NCBI GenBank assembly: GCA_964495935.1
Contig: CAZBXQ010000033.1
Location: 1 to 33,664 of the forward strand
Reading direction: 5' to 3'
Length of the DNA: 33,664 nucleotides
Source: JAJYSO01 sp964495935
Lineage (GTDB): Bacteria; Bacteroidota; Bacteroidia; Flavobacteriales; Flavobacteriaceae
Under the pieces are notes generated by a model. That model was not told where the DNA came from. It was given only the letters and a program-made list of their open reading frames with translations, and did not search any database. Both the position numbers and the translations under genes were made by a program. Below, one piece after another: positions 1 to 8,099 of this stretch (positions are counted from its first letter, which is position 1; every line of letters starts with the position of its first letter).

Positions 1-48
1 CGGAGTGGCGGATTCAAGTATCAATTTATGCTTATGGTTCCGAAATCG

Positions 49-87
49 ACACCCCACCCTGCGGGCACCCCTCTACCAGAGGGGAAT
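49..87 (+). repeat. GC-rich hairpin repeat, left copy of an inverted pair
   Basis: This short unit begins ACACCCCACCCTGCGGGC and ends in a 7-bp stem (68-74 with 78-84, loop ACC). The reverse complement of 150-188 is closely similar, so the two form an inverted pair about 60 bp apart. From general knowledge, units of this ACACCCCRCC..CACCCCTCT..AGAGGGGAAT kind are common between genes in Bacteroidota. The function is unknown; a transcription-end or repetitive extragenic element is likely. Confidence 0.6.
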
Positions 88-149
88 TAGGCCTTCTTTC
101 TTTTTTATCCTTCAAATCTCTAACTAAATTTTATTGAACCTCAAATCCA

Positions 150-188
150 TTCCCCTCTTTTTAAAGAGGGGTGCCGTAGGCGGGGTGT
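150..188 (-). repeat. GC-rich hairpin repeat, right copy of an inverted pair
   Basis: This is the reverse-complement partner of 49-87. It holds a near-perfect palindrome (152-160 pairs with 163-171, CCCCTCTTT with AAAGAGGGG), followed by GGGGTGT matching the ACACCCC end of the other copy. Apart from this pair the stretch 1-317 shows no convincing gene. The pair lies just downstream of the 318-785 gene and may end its transcription. Confidence 0.6.
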
Positions 189-317
189 TTCCGATGAATT
201 GAATCCATTTACTGTTTTTGTAACCTGCTATAAAACCCATATCATGGAAGTTGACTCCAATAAAACATGTTGAATATGATACATTAGAATGTCTCCGAAA
301 CTTCAAAAATAATAAAC

Positions 318-785
318 TTAAAAGGATTTATGATATACATATTTCCACCACGACCATATAAAATCTTTGGTTGCCGTTGGCCGGCTGCATAACGTTAGTG
401 TTCCCAAGGTCTGGATTTGCTTTTTGCCATATTTGGACAAGGAATCATTTAAGATCTTTTCTGCCTTTTTATCGTAGAAACCCAATACTTTTACCTTTCG
501 CCGTAGCGGAAACCAATCCGACTCCGGATCTATGTCCGCTGTTATAAACGCATCACCAGCAATCTCAACCAAAGCGATGGGACGGCGGCCGTTACGGACC
601 AATACGGCATCACCAATCTTCATCTTATCCCGAAACTGTTTGGGATCTTTTACCGCTTCCCCTCTTTTATTGGTCCAGGATGCTGCCATTCCGATAACTG
701 ATTTTTCCTCCAGAATCGTTCGCAAAACCTGCTCTGGGAGTTTTTTATCGGAATGCAACTGGATATGCCAGAATTGTCTTTCCAT
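318..785 (-). CDS. EVE/PUA-like domain protein, hypothetical
   Basis: A small soluble protein of about 155 residues. The start is placed at the ATG at 783-785 (MERQFWHIQLH); the frame can be extended five codons to a TTG at 800, but that adds residues unlike the family. The opening FWHIQLH, the central KMKIGDAVLVRNGRRPIALVEI and the WFPLRRKVKVLG stretch resemble PUA/EVE-like modules found alone or at the N-terminus of McrB-type restriction proteins, which recognise modified bases. No nuclease or GTPase domain is present, so restriction activity cannot be inferred. It lies downstream of the 3D lipoprotein gene on the same strand with a 63-nt gap. The family assignment is tentative. Confidence 0.6.
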   Translation of the reverse strand: MERQFWHIQLHSDKKLPEQVLRTILEEKSVIGMAASWTNKRGEAVKDPKQFRDKMKIGDAVLVRNGRRPIALVEIAGDAFITADIDPESDWFPLRRKVKVLGFYDKKAEKILNDSLSKYGKKQIQTLGTLTLCSRPTATKDFIWSWWKYVYHKSF

Positions 786-848
786 AACAATGAATTTCAA
801 TGAGAGGCTAAAATTGAAACTTACAGTTTCCCAAGATACAGATAACCC

Positions 849-1331
849 TTAGAGTTCTCTTTTTGAATCTTGTCTTGAAGGACTGATAAAATAAATCTCC
901 GTTTCTCGGACGCCAAATTCCTTTGCCTTTTCAATATCCGTTCCCATCAATATATCAATACGATTGCGCCAGCGGGAAGGCATCCGATCACGAACTCTAT
1001 AGATCCCTTTAAAACCTTTTATTTTTACCTTGGTGTTATGGGTCAATCCGTTTTCAAGTAAGTCTTGCGAAACCGCAATGACTTTATCTTCATGGGTCAG
1101 GGTATCGCCCCAGGCCCCAAGATTCGGGTCAGAGACCGTTTGCGAAGGGGTGAGGTTATAAGCCGAAGCCGTTACCTGAAGCGTGTCTCCATATTGCTCA
1201 AGTTGATGTTCAAAAGTTGGCTTTTGCTTTTCAATCCTTTTTTTCTTTTCCGGACCACAACCCGCAAAAATCAATCCCGTCAAAAGAAGAGCTCCAAGAA
1301 AAATACAGTACTCAAAGGAATTAAGCTTCAT
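849..1331 (-). CDS. 3D-domain (RlpA/MltA-like barrel) lipoprotein
   Basis: A 160-residue exported lipoprotein: a hydrophobic signal segment at residues 10-24 ends in LIFAGC, so Cys25 should be lipidated. After a charged linker, residues about 52-150 match the 3D domain, a double-psi beta-barrel named for three conserved aspartates and found in peptidoglycan-active proteins. The visible signature is VTASAYN, GAWGD, IAVSQDLL, the V-I-G-G-Y-V-D pattern around VKIKGFKGIYRVRD, and NRIDILMG. The likely place is the inner face of the outer membrane or the periplasm, acting on or binding cell wall. The catalytic role is uncertain because stand-alone 3D proteins are poorly characterised. The C-terminal ten residues look like a disordered tail. 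Confidence 0.8.
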   Translation of the reverse strand: MKLNSFEYCIFLGALLLTGLIFAGCGPEKKKRIEKQKPTFEHQLEQYGDTLQVTASAYNLTPSQTVSDPNLGAWGDTLTHEDKVIAVSQDLLENGLTHNTKVKIKGFKGIYRVRDRMPSRWRNRIDILMGTDIEKAKEFGVRETEIYFISPSRQDSKREL

Positions 1332-1759
1332 AAAACAGATTGTTTTTTCAGATCGACAATTTAACTTGGTTATTCACCAATAAATAAGTTCACATCTTCA
1401 AAAAAGCTATCGATCATGCAAAGTGCTTCGGTTGATCCCGACCGTCTAATAGCTCAGATTTTGAATTCTTCATTCAATATAAATACTTAGTTCTACTTTT
1501 ATCGATTACATTTAATATATAATCAATTGATAATATATATGTTATGATTTTTATAATGGCTAAAATGAGTTCCATCAGAATAGATTTGACAATATTGTAT
1601 GGACACACCGGCAACATCCTCCTAAATCCCTCTTCAACGGGGAACTTGCCTCGAGTGGGATGTTTATTATTTTTATAATCGACTGATAACAATAATTTTA
1701 AATCTAATAAAAATAGAATTAATTATAATCAGGTTATGGTATTTTATAAATCCTCGGGA
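1332..1759. other. 428-bp gene-poor intergenic region
   Basis: No convincing gene is visible. The stretch is AT-rich except for a GC-rich island at about 1600-1660. That island contains GGCAA...TTGCC ends (1610-1650) around CCTAAATCCCTCTTCAACGG and resembles the short intergenic repeats common in Bacteroidota. A 72-codon frame on the minus strand (1474-1692) runs straight through the island and is judged spurious. Confidence 0.5.
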
Positions 1760-2335
1760 TTAAATCTCTTTAAATTCTTCGATAAGGCCCCGCACAGCTT
1801 TCTCTGTTCCGATAACATCCTTCATCATCAACATTAAAGTCTCTTTCCCGTCAGAATCCGTAATGTTGAGATTGGGATAAATGAAATTTGACAGAATCTG
1901 ACTTTTCATTTTCAGAACGTCTTTCTGTTCATCGATTGCCGACAGATAGGAAAGTCTTTCATAATCCACCAATTCCATCTTCGTACTGGATAATGCTCTC
2001 CAAGCATTGGTTTTGACATCGGCAATATGAATGCCCCCTGCTTTCTTTACAACCTGTAAAACACTTATTCCGTTGTCTTCGGAATAAAATTCCAGACTAT
2101 CCATCAGCTTTTCCTGGCGCGGCATAACCCAATCAATGTCTTCAAGTGTCGCTTCCAATTCATTATTAATTAAAGAAAACACCTCATTCATGTATTTCCG
2201 GTCAGTTTTTTTCTGATTCCAATTCCCAATGGATAAAGCAATCAAAATACCAACCGTAACGGGTATGATTTCTTTAATAAAATATACCGTGTAATTTTTG
2301 AATTTGGCCTTTAATGAACCCGATTTTTCTCTCAT
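1760..2335 (-). CDS. DUF6090-type membrane-anchored protein
   Basis: A 191-residue protein with one predicted membrane helix near the N-terminus (about residues 20-40, FIKEIIPVTVGILIALSIGNWN) followed by a mostly helical soluble part. The pattern 'EI..V..GILIAL...NWN' right after a short basic leader is the hallmark of DUF6090, a family abundant in Flavobacteriia and of unknown function. The downstream part (KYMNEVFSLINNELEATLEDIDW) fits the helical tail seen in that family. It follows pyrD on the same strand after 170 nt and probably has its own promoter (TATATTTG at 2393-2400). The biochemical role is unknown. Confidence 0.7.
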   Translation of the reverse strand: MREKSGSLKAKFKNYTVYFIKEIIPVTVGILIALSIGNWNQKKTDRKYMNEVFSLINNELEATLEDIDWVMPRQEKLMDSLEFYSEDNGISVLQVVKKAGGIHIADVKTNAWRALSSTKMELVDYERLSYLSAIDEQKDVLKMKSQILSNFIYPNLNITDSDGKETLMLMMKDVIGTEKAVRGLIEEFKEI

Positions 2336-2392
2336 AGCACTGTTTTGGAGAAAACTACAATATTTTCAGGAATCAATATAAATTTCACTGAA

Positions 2393-2400
2393 CAAATATA
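2393..2400 (-). promoter_or_regulatory. Candidate -7 promoter box for the DUF6090 gene
   Basis: On the minus strand this reads TATATTTG, matching the Bacteroidota -7 consensus TAnnTTTG, about 58 nt before the start codon. No clean -33 element is seen at the usual spacing, so support is modest. Confidence 0.4.
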
Positions 2401-2505
2401 GTTTCCTCAAACCTCAACTATGATTTATGAGGTCAAAAGAATTACTAAACTCAATAAAAATGGGGGCAATACAGTTAAAGCCGATCTATATTTACGTATC
2501 CGTTT

Positions 2506-3489
2506 CTACAGTGTGGCACCGAGTTTTTTAAAAATCCCCGGCCCCTCATAAATCATCCCGGAATAAATCTGAATCAGATCGGCCCCGGCTTCCCGGGCCA
2601 AAAGTGCATCTTCCGACGTAAATACCCCGCCGGAAAAAATGATGGCAAAATCGTCTTTATATTGTTCCTTTATTAAGATTACCTGTGCCAGAATTCTATT
2701 AAACAAGGGTTTCCCACTTAACCCACCTCGAAAATCCCGATTCGGGGATTGTAAATCGTCCCGCCTCAAAGAAGTATTGGCCATAATTATTCCGGCCACT
2801 TTCCCCCGGATACCATCCAGGCAGGCAAACAGTTTCTTTTCTCCCAAATCACTACTGAATTTGCAAAAAATAGGGTTATCGGTGGAGATCTTATCCAGCA
2901 GCTCCCCAATCGTATCCGGCTCTTGCAAAGAAGTCACCCCATCCTGATTCGGGCAACTGAGGTTTAGCGATAAATAATCCGCAAAAGGGGCAGCTTCATT
3001 TGAACAAAAAGCCATATCGGCAATCATTTGTGCCGTGGTAAGATCATGATTGGGCGCAATACTTACCCCAATTCTTAATTGAGGTGGATGTTTTCTAATA
3101 TTTTCTATAAACTGGTGAATCCCCACGTTATTCAGCCCCATATGGTTAATAACAGCCTGATCTTCCACCAAACGGGCTATCCGTGGTCGCGGATTTCCTT
3201 TTTGTGGATATCGGGTTACACTTCCCAATTCCACAAACCCGATTCCCAAGGGCGTCAGTCCATTGTAAAACTCGGCATTCTTGTCAAATCCCGCAGCGAT
3301 CCCCAGCGGATTTCGAAAAGAAATTCCGGCAACTTCAATCGGTCTCGGGGGAGCCTGATACAAAGATTTCGCGACTTTCTCCAGAGAAGATCCCCGGTGA
3401 ATAGACCGCAGACGACCTGCCATCCACTGGTGAGCATCCTCGGGATCAGATTTGAAAATGGCAGGGCGCAAAACCTTATATAAATTCAT
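2506..3489 (-). CDS. pyrD: Dihydroorotate dehydrogenase, class 2 scaffold with class 1-like active site
   Basis: Oxidises dihydroorotate to orotate with FMN. The 327 residues start with the short helical N-terminal extension typical of membrane-bound, quinone-using class 2 enzymes (MNLYKVLRPAIFKSDPEDAH). Class 2 hallmarks follow: NPLGIAAGFDKNAE (60-73), NHMGLNNVG (115-123), GGLSGKPL and a C-terminal FMN phosphate loop with FSGGVF and IYSGMIYEGP. The middle differs: where class 2 enzymes have NxSSPN with a catalytic serine, this has NLSCPN with Cys179 (codon 2953-2955), as in class 1A/1B enzymes. GVSIAPN at 141-147 replaces the usual GxNIGKN. It is the last gene of the pyr operon, 43 nt after pyrE. 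The reaction is very likely; the electron acceptor is uncertain. Confidence 0.9.
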   Translation of the reverse strand: MNLYKVLRPAIFKSDPEDAHQWMAGRLRSIHRGSSLEKVAKSLYQAPPRPIEVAGISFRNPLGIAAGFDKNAEFYNGLTPLGIGFVELGSVTRYPQKGNPRPRIARLVEDQAVINHMGLNNVGIHQFIENIRKHPPQLRIGVSIAPNHDLTTAQMIADMAFCSNEAAPFADYLSLNLSCPNQDGVTSLQEPDTIGELLDKISTDNPIFCKFSSDLGEKKLFACLDGIRGKVAGIIMANTSLRRDDLQSPNRDFRGGLSGKPLFNRILAQVILIKEQYKDDFAIIFSGGVFTSEDALLAREAGADLIQIYSGMIYEGPGIFKKLGATL

Positions 3490-3532
3490 CTCTAATCATT
3501 TTATTTTGTTCGCCTTTGAGCAGGATTACCGT

Positions 3533-4162
3533 TTATTTCCCCCACTCTTCAGGACTCTGATGCCAATCTTTTAACAGATTGAGTTCGGACTCGTCAATAT
3601 ACCCCACGTTTTTGGCTTCTTCGATCAATTTGGGAAAAGTAACCAATGCCACGGTTTTCATCTTTGCCTTTTCAAAATTCTCTTTGGCAAGGGGCAAGTC
3701 ATAGGAAAATATGGAAGCTGTTCCCACGATTTCGATTCCTTCTTTTTGTACCGCTTCTACCGTTTTTAAAATACTGCCTCCGGTCGAAATCAAATCATCT
3801 ATCAACACCACTTTATCCCCTTTTTCGCAACGGCCTTCAATCTGTTTCCCCCGGCCGTGGTCTTTGGGTTTGGATCGTACGTAATTCAAGGGTAAATTCA
3901 AGACATTAGCCACCGAGGTAGCATGCGGAATCCCGGCTGTTGCCACTCCGCCAATGACGGTTACATCCGGATAATTTTCATCAATCATACCTGCTAATAA
4001 ATTAGCGATTCGCTGACGGATCTCCGGATAGGCAAAAGTCAGGCGATTATCGGTATAAATGGGAGATTTTAATCCGCTGGCCCAAGTATATGGCTCTTTC
4101 GGACTCAGGGAAACCGCTTTAATTTCTAATAAATCGGTAATTAATTGGTTGGGGTTGTACAT
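3533..4162 (-). CDS. pyrE: Orotate phosphoribosyltransferase
   Basis: Adds orotate to PRPP to make OMP, the fifth step of UMP synthesis. The start is set at the ATG at 4160-4162 (MYNPNQLITDLLE), giving 209 residues, because the longer frame would run 87 nt into pyrF and encodes junk there. The type I PRPP-binding loop is clear (VVLIDDLISTGGS, residues 118-130), as are the flexible catalytic loop (RSKPKDHGRGKQIEG, 96-110) and the GxATAGIPHA segment. The sequence closely follows the Bacillus-type enzyme (for example YTWASG, SPIYTDNRL). pyrF ends one base before this start, so the two are probably translationally coupled. Confidence 0.96.
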   Translation of the reverse strand: MYNPNQLITDLLEIKAVSLSPKEPYTWASGLKSPIYTDNRLTFAYPEIRQRIANLLAGMIDENYPDVTVIGGVATAGIPHATSVANVLNLPLNYVRSKPKDHGRGKQIEGRCEKGDKVVLIDDLISTGGSILKTVEAVQKEGIEIVGTASIFSYDLPLAKENFEKAKMKTVALVTFPKLIEEAKNVGYIDESELNLLKDWHQSPEEWGK

Positions 4163-4163
4163 T

Positions 4164-4862
4164 TTATAACCACTCGTTTTTAATTTGTAAATACGCTCGA
4201 ACCGGATCCTCGTTTTTTGTAATCGGTCGTCCGACCACAATTCCATCACTTCCGATTGCTTTGGCTTCTCCGGGAGTCATGACCCGTTTTTGTTCATTTT
4301 TTTGTGCCCATCTCGGGCGGATTCCCGGGGTAATACATAAGAATTCCATACTCGTTGCCTGTTTTACCTCTTCCACTTCCAACGCCGAAGAAATAACGCC
4401 ATCGGCACCGTTTTGAAAAGCCAGTTTTGCCAATTGCGTCACATTTTCCCGGCTGCTCAATGGAATTCCAAAGTCTTTTTGAAGTTGTTCATCCGAAATC
4501 GAGGTAAGCTGCGTAACCGCTAAAAGCCGAGTTTCGTTAGCCTGAGTCTGCAATCCTCTTTTTGCCGCGGCAATCATCTCCGCACCGCCATTGGCGTGAA
4601 TCGTCAGGAGTTGAACGTTCCATCCGGCAATGACTTCACAGGTTTTTTCAACTGTATTGGGAATATCGTTCAATTTCAAATCTAAAAAGATTTGATGCCC
4701 CATTTCTTGAATTTTTTTCACCAAAGCGAAACCGTAATGCGTAAACATCTGTAATCCGATCTTTACAAAAACGGGCTCCTCGAAAGCGGAGAAATTCTCC
4801 AGAAAAACAAAGCATTCCTGTTCAGTCTCGAAATCTAAAGCAACAATAACAGGTCGTTCCAC
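4164..4862 (-). CDS. pyrF: Orotidine 5'-phosphate decarboxylase, short Bacillus-type
   Basis: Decarboxylates OMP to UMP, the last step of the pathway. At 232 residues it is the short TIM-barrel form seen in Bacillus and E. coli, not the roughly 270-residue form I would expect in many Bacteroidota. Catalytic residues are present: Asp10 (VALDF), Lys34 (VKIG), and Asp61-Lys63-Asp66 in DLKLNDIPNT. The phosphate-binding end is seen in ITPGIRP and SDGIVVGRPITK. Asn65 stands where most homologues have His, which is a minor oddity. It lies 36 nt after carB and abuts pyrE with one base between. Confidence 0.96.
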   Translation of the reverse strand: MERPVIVALDFETEQECFVFLENFSAFEEPVFVKIGLQMFTHYGFALVKKIQEMGHQIFLDLKLNDIPNTVEKTCEVIAGWNVQLLTIHANGGAEMIAAAKRGLQTQANETRLLAVTQLTSISDEQLQKDFGIPLSSRENVTQLAKLAFQNGADGVISSALEVEEVKQATSMEFLCITPGIRPRWAQKNEQKRVMTPGEAKAIGSDGIVVGRPITKNEDPVRAYLQIKNEWL

Positions 4863-4898
4863 AATCTCAGTCTTTTTAAAATTTAGATCATCGCATTT

Positions 4899-7800
4899 TT
4901 ACAGGGCCTCCACATCAATAAAACGGCGTTCCAAAACCTGCAATATCACTCTTGCCGTGTCCAGCGAAGTGTACAAGGGCACTCCACTCTGGATGGCATT
5001 CTGCCGGATGATATAGCCATCTGAAGTGTGGCTCCGTTTATCACCGATGGTATTGACCACCAACTGGACTTTATCATTGGTAATATCATAAATAATATCC
5101 TTCTCCGTTTTTCCCACTTTTGGCACTACGCGATTGGAAATTCCTTTCCCGGTAAAATAAGCTGCAGTCCCTTCGGTGGCGACAATCCGGTAGCCCACTT
5201 TTAAGAAACGGAGAGCCAGTTCTGAAGCTTCTTCCTTATCCTCATCATTCACGGTAAAGAGCACATTTCCAATTTCCGGCACATGTTGTTTAGCCGCTTC
5301 AAAAGCTTTGTATAAGGCCTCTGTATAATCCCGTCCCGTCCCCATAACCTCTCCCGTTGATTTCATTTCAGGTCCCAGGACACTATCCACGGCATTGAGT
5401 TTATTAAAAGAAAAAGTGGGGGCTTTTACATGCACACTTTCCGTTTCGGGTGCCAGTCCCGGTTTCAATCCCAAATCGGAAAAGCTTTTCCCCATAATCA
5501 ATTGGGTGGCGACTTTTGCCATTGGAATCCGGGTTACCTTACTTAAAAAAGGAACCGTTCGGCTGGAGCGGGGGTTAACTTCAATCACGTAAGCCTGATC
5601 TTCAAATATCACAAACTGAATATTCATAATCCCCACGCACTTCAGCTCCCTCCCCAATCGCTTAGTATAATCTACGATTTGTTCCTTGACCCGATCGGAT
5701 ATACTTTGTGTTGGAAATACCGCCATGGAATCGCCGGAGTGTACACCCGATCGCTCGATATGCTCAATAATCCCGGGAATCAGCACCTCTTTTCCGTCAC
5801 TCAAGGCATCTACCTCGCATTCTTGCCCCAATAAATACCGGTCAATAAGGACCGGGTGATTCCGGGAAACCTGAACAGCTTCCTTCATATACCGCTTTAA
5901 TTGCCCATCTGACTTGAGGATTTGCATGGCGCGCCCCCCCAAAACGTAGCTGGGACGAATCAACACCGGATAGCCGATCTTTTGCGTGATTGCCAATGCC
6001 TCTTTTTCAGAAGTTGCAGTTCCTCCCTCCGGTTGTGCAATATTTAATTTTGTAATAATCTGATTAAACAGATCCCGGTCTTCCGTACAATTGATATCTT
6101 CGACTTGGGTTCCCAAAATTGGAATTCCTTGGGCAGCCAGTGCCTCCGCCAGATTGACCGAAGTCTGTCCGCCAAACTGCACAATGGCCCCCACCGGTTT
6201 GTCCAAATCGCAAACATTTAGAACATCTTCCAGAGCAAGCGGTTCAAAATACAGCTTATCGGCGATGGAGAAATCGGTAGAAACCGTCTCCGGATTGTTG
6301 TTGATTATGATTGCTTCATACCCCATCTCTTGAACCGCCTGAATGGAGTGTACCGTGGAGTAATCGAACTCGATTCCCTGACCAATTCGGATCGGACCGG
6401 AGCCCAAAATTAAAACCGATTCCTTCTCTGATTTTTCAGATTCATTGGTAATACCGTATGTACTGTAAAAATAAGGAGTTTCGGCTTTAAACTCACCGGC
6501 GCAGGAATCCACGGTTTTATATACCGGCAGGATATTTTCCTGAAGACGGAGCTTTCGGATATCCAAAGCAGACCGGTCTGTCAGTTTTCCTATTGTTTTA
6601 TCAGAAAACCCCCATTTTTTGGCTTTTAAAAGTACTTCTTTGGTCAATTCTTCCGCGGAAAGCACTTTTTCATAATCCACAATATTCTTCAATCCCGCCA
6701 AGAAGAAAGCATTAATTTTGGTAAGCTCATTCAATTCAATCAGACTCAAGCCTCTTCTTAACAATTCGGCTAAATAAAATAAATTATCATCCTTGGTCGT
6801 CTTGACATAGGCTTTTAATTCTTCCAGCGATTTTTTCGATAGTTCTTCCATTATCAGATCATCTTGATCGATCTCCAGAGAGCGTACGGCTTTTTGAAAG
6901 GATTCTTCCATTGTGCTTCCCAGTGCCATCACCTCTCCGGTGGCCTTCATCTGGGTTCCGATGACCCGGTCGGCATTCGAAAACTTGTCAAACGGCCATC
7001 TCGGAATTTTACAGACCACATAATCCAAAGTCGGCTCAAAATTGGCCGAAACCCCGCTCGTTATCGGGTTGGGAATCTCATCCAGATCCAGTCCTACGGC
7101 GATCTTGGCTGCAATCTTGGCGATGGGATAACCCGTGGCTTTGGAAGCCAATGCAGAAGAACGGCTGACTCGCGGATTGACCTCAATCACATAATAATTG
7201 GAGGTTTTGGTATCGATTGCCAATTGCACATTACTTCCCCCTTCAATCCCAATGCTTCTCACGATTCTCTGAGAGACATCCCGAAGCAACTGTATTTCCT
7301 GATCGGTCAGGGTCTGGATGGGAGAGAAAACAATAGAATCTCCGGTATGTACGCCCACCGGATCAAAATTTTCCATTCCGCAAACGGCCACCACATTATC
7401 AGCGGCATCTCGTACAACTTCAAACTCCACCTCTTTATAGCCGGCAATGCTTTGCTCAATTAAGACTTCGGTTACCGGGGAAGCTTTTAATCCGCTGTTG
7501 ACGATTTTTCGTAACTCCTCAAAATTGTGGGCAATTCCCCCTCCGGTACCTCCCAACGTGTATGCCGGACGGATAATCGTAGGAAATCCCACTTCTCTTA
7601 CAAAATCTTCGGCCTGTCGATAGGTATAAGCGGTTCTGGAAGCCGGGGTGGGAACGCCAATTTCAGCCATCAGACTTTTAAATTCTTCCCGGTCCTCGGC
7701 TTTATTAATCGCCGCCATATTCGTACCGATAATCTCTATATCGAGTTGATCGAGAATCCCCGAGTTTTGTAATTCGATTCCCATATTCAATCCGGTTTGG

Positions 7801-8075
7801 CCTCCTAAAGTAGCAATCAGGGCATCCGGACGCTCCTTGGCCAGAATCTTTTTGACAAACTCCAATGTAATCGGTTCTATATATACCTTATCGGCAATTT
7901 CCCGATCGGTCATGATGGTCGCCGGATTGGAATTTACCAAAATCACCTCATAGCCTTCCTCTTTAAGAGCCAGACAGGCTTGTGTCCCGGAATAATCAAA
8001 CTCGGCAGCTTGACCAATAATAATCGGACCGGACCCGATTACCATAATTCTTTTAATATCTGTACGTTTTGGCAT
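4899..8075 (-). CDS. carB: Carbamoyl-phosphate synthase large subunit
   Basis: Makes carbamoyl phosphate from bicarbonate, ammonia and two ATP. The 1058 residues hold the full duplicated synthetase. The first ATP-grasp half has RPAYTLGGTGGG near residue 170 and EVNPRVSRSSALASK near 300; then come an oligomerisation domain (about 400-550) and the second ATP-grasp half, with RPSYVLGGRA near 710 and EVNPRSSRTVPFLSK near 840. A C-terminal MGS-like allosteric domain (from about 935) carries ATEGTA and NTIGDKRSHTSDG. All obvious catalytic glutamates, asparagines and arginines are kept. Wording such as MPKRTDIKRIMVIGSGPIIIG and the 1058-residue length are those of Bacillus/lactic-acid-bacteria PyrAB. 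Its partner CarA, 24 nt upstream, lacks the glutaminase nucleophile, so free ammonia may be the nitrogen source. Confidence 0.97.
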   Translation of the reverse strand: MPKRTDIKRIMVIGSGPIIIGQAAEFDYSGTQACLALKEEGYEVILVNSNPATIMTDREIADKVYIEPITLEFVKKILAKERPDALIATLGGQTGLNMGIELQNSGILDQLDIEIIGTNMAAINKAEDREEFKSLMAEIGVPTPASRTAYTYRQAEDFVREVGFPTIIRPAYTLGGTGGGIAHNFEELRKIVNSGLKASPVTEVLIEQSIAGYKEVEFEVVRDAADNVVAVCGMENFDPVGVHTGDSIVFSPIQTLTDQEIQLLRDVSQRIVRSIGIEGGSNVQLAIDTKTSNYYVIEVNPRVSRSSALASKATGYPIAKIAAKIAVGLDLDEIPNPITSGVSANFEPTLDYVVCKIPRWPFDKFSNADRVIGTQMKATGEVMALGSTMEESFQKAVRSLEIDQDDLIMEELSKKSLEELKAYVKTTKDDNLFYLAELLRRGLSLIELNELTKINAFFLAGLKNIVDYEKVLSAEELTKEVLLKAKKWGFSDKTIGKLTDRSALDIRKLRLQENILPVYKTVDSCAGEFKAETPYFYSTYGITNESEKSEKESVLILGSGPIRIGQGIEFDYSTVHSIQAVQEMGYEAIIINNNPETVSTDFSIADKLYFEPLALEDVLNVCDLDKPVGAIVQFGGQTSVNLAEALAAQGIPILGTQVEDINCTEDRDLFNQIITKLNIAQPEGGTATSEKEALAITQKIGYPVLIRPSYVLGGRAMQILKSDGQLKRYMKEAVQVSRNHPVLIDRYLLGQECEVDALSDGKEVLIPGIIEHIERSGVHSGDSMAVFPTQSISDRVKEQIVDYTKRLGRELKCVGIMNIQFVIFEDQAYVIEVNPRSSRTVPFLSKVTRIPMAKVATQLIMGKSFSDLGLKPGLAPETESVHVKAPTFSFNKLNAVDSVLGPEMKSTGEVMGTGRDYTEALYKAFEAAKQHVPEIGNVLFTVNDEDKEEASELALRFLKVGYRIVATEGTAAYFTGKGISNRVVPKVGKTEKDIIYDITNDKVQLVVNTIGDKRSHTSDGYIIRQNAIQSGVPLYTSLDTARVILQVLERRFIDVEAL

Positions 8076-8099
8076 TCTGTTAGTTGTCTTTCTTATTTC

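Noticed and set aside
124..306. A 60-codon minus-strand frame
   Set aside because: Its start region lies in AT-rich intergenic DNA and its end is the hairpin repeat at 150-188; no protein-like pattern.
1474..1692. A 72-codon minus-strand frame
   Set aside because: It runs through a GC-rich intergenic repeat into AT-rich sequence, has no recognisable domain or promoter, and its composition changes abruptly midway.
2461..2505. Possible terminator after pyrD
   Set aside because: The minus strand has a T-run after GCCCCC but no stable stem could be formed.
4163..4249. Longer start for pyrE
   Set aside because: The extension overlaps the end of pyrF in another frame and does not resemble the family; the ATG at 4160-4162 gives the normal length.
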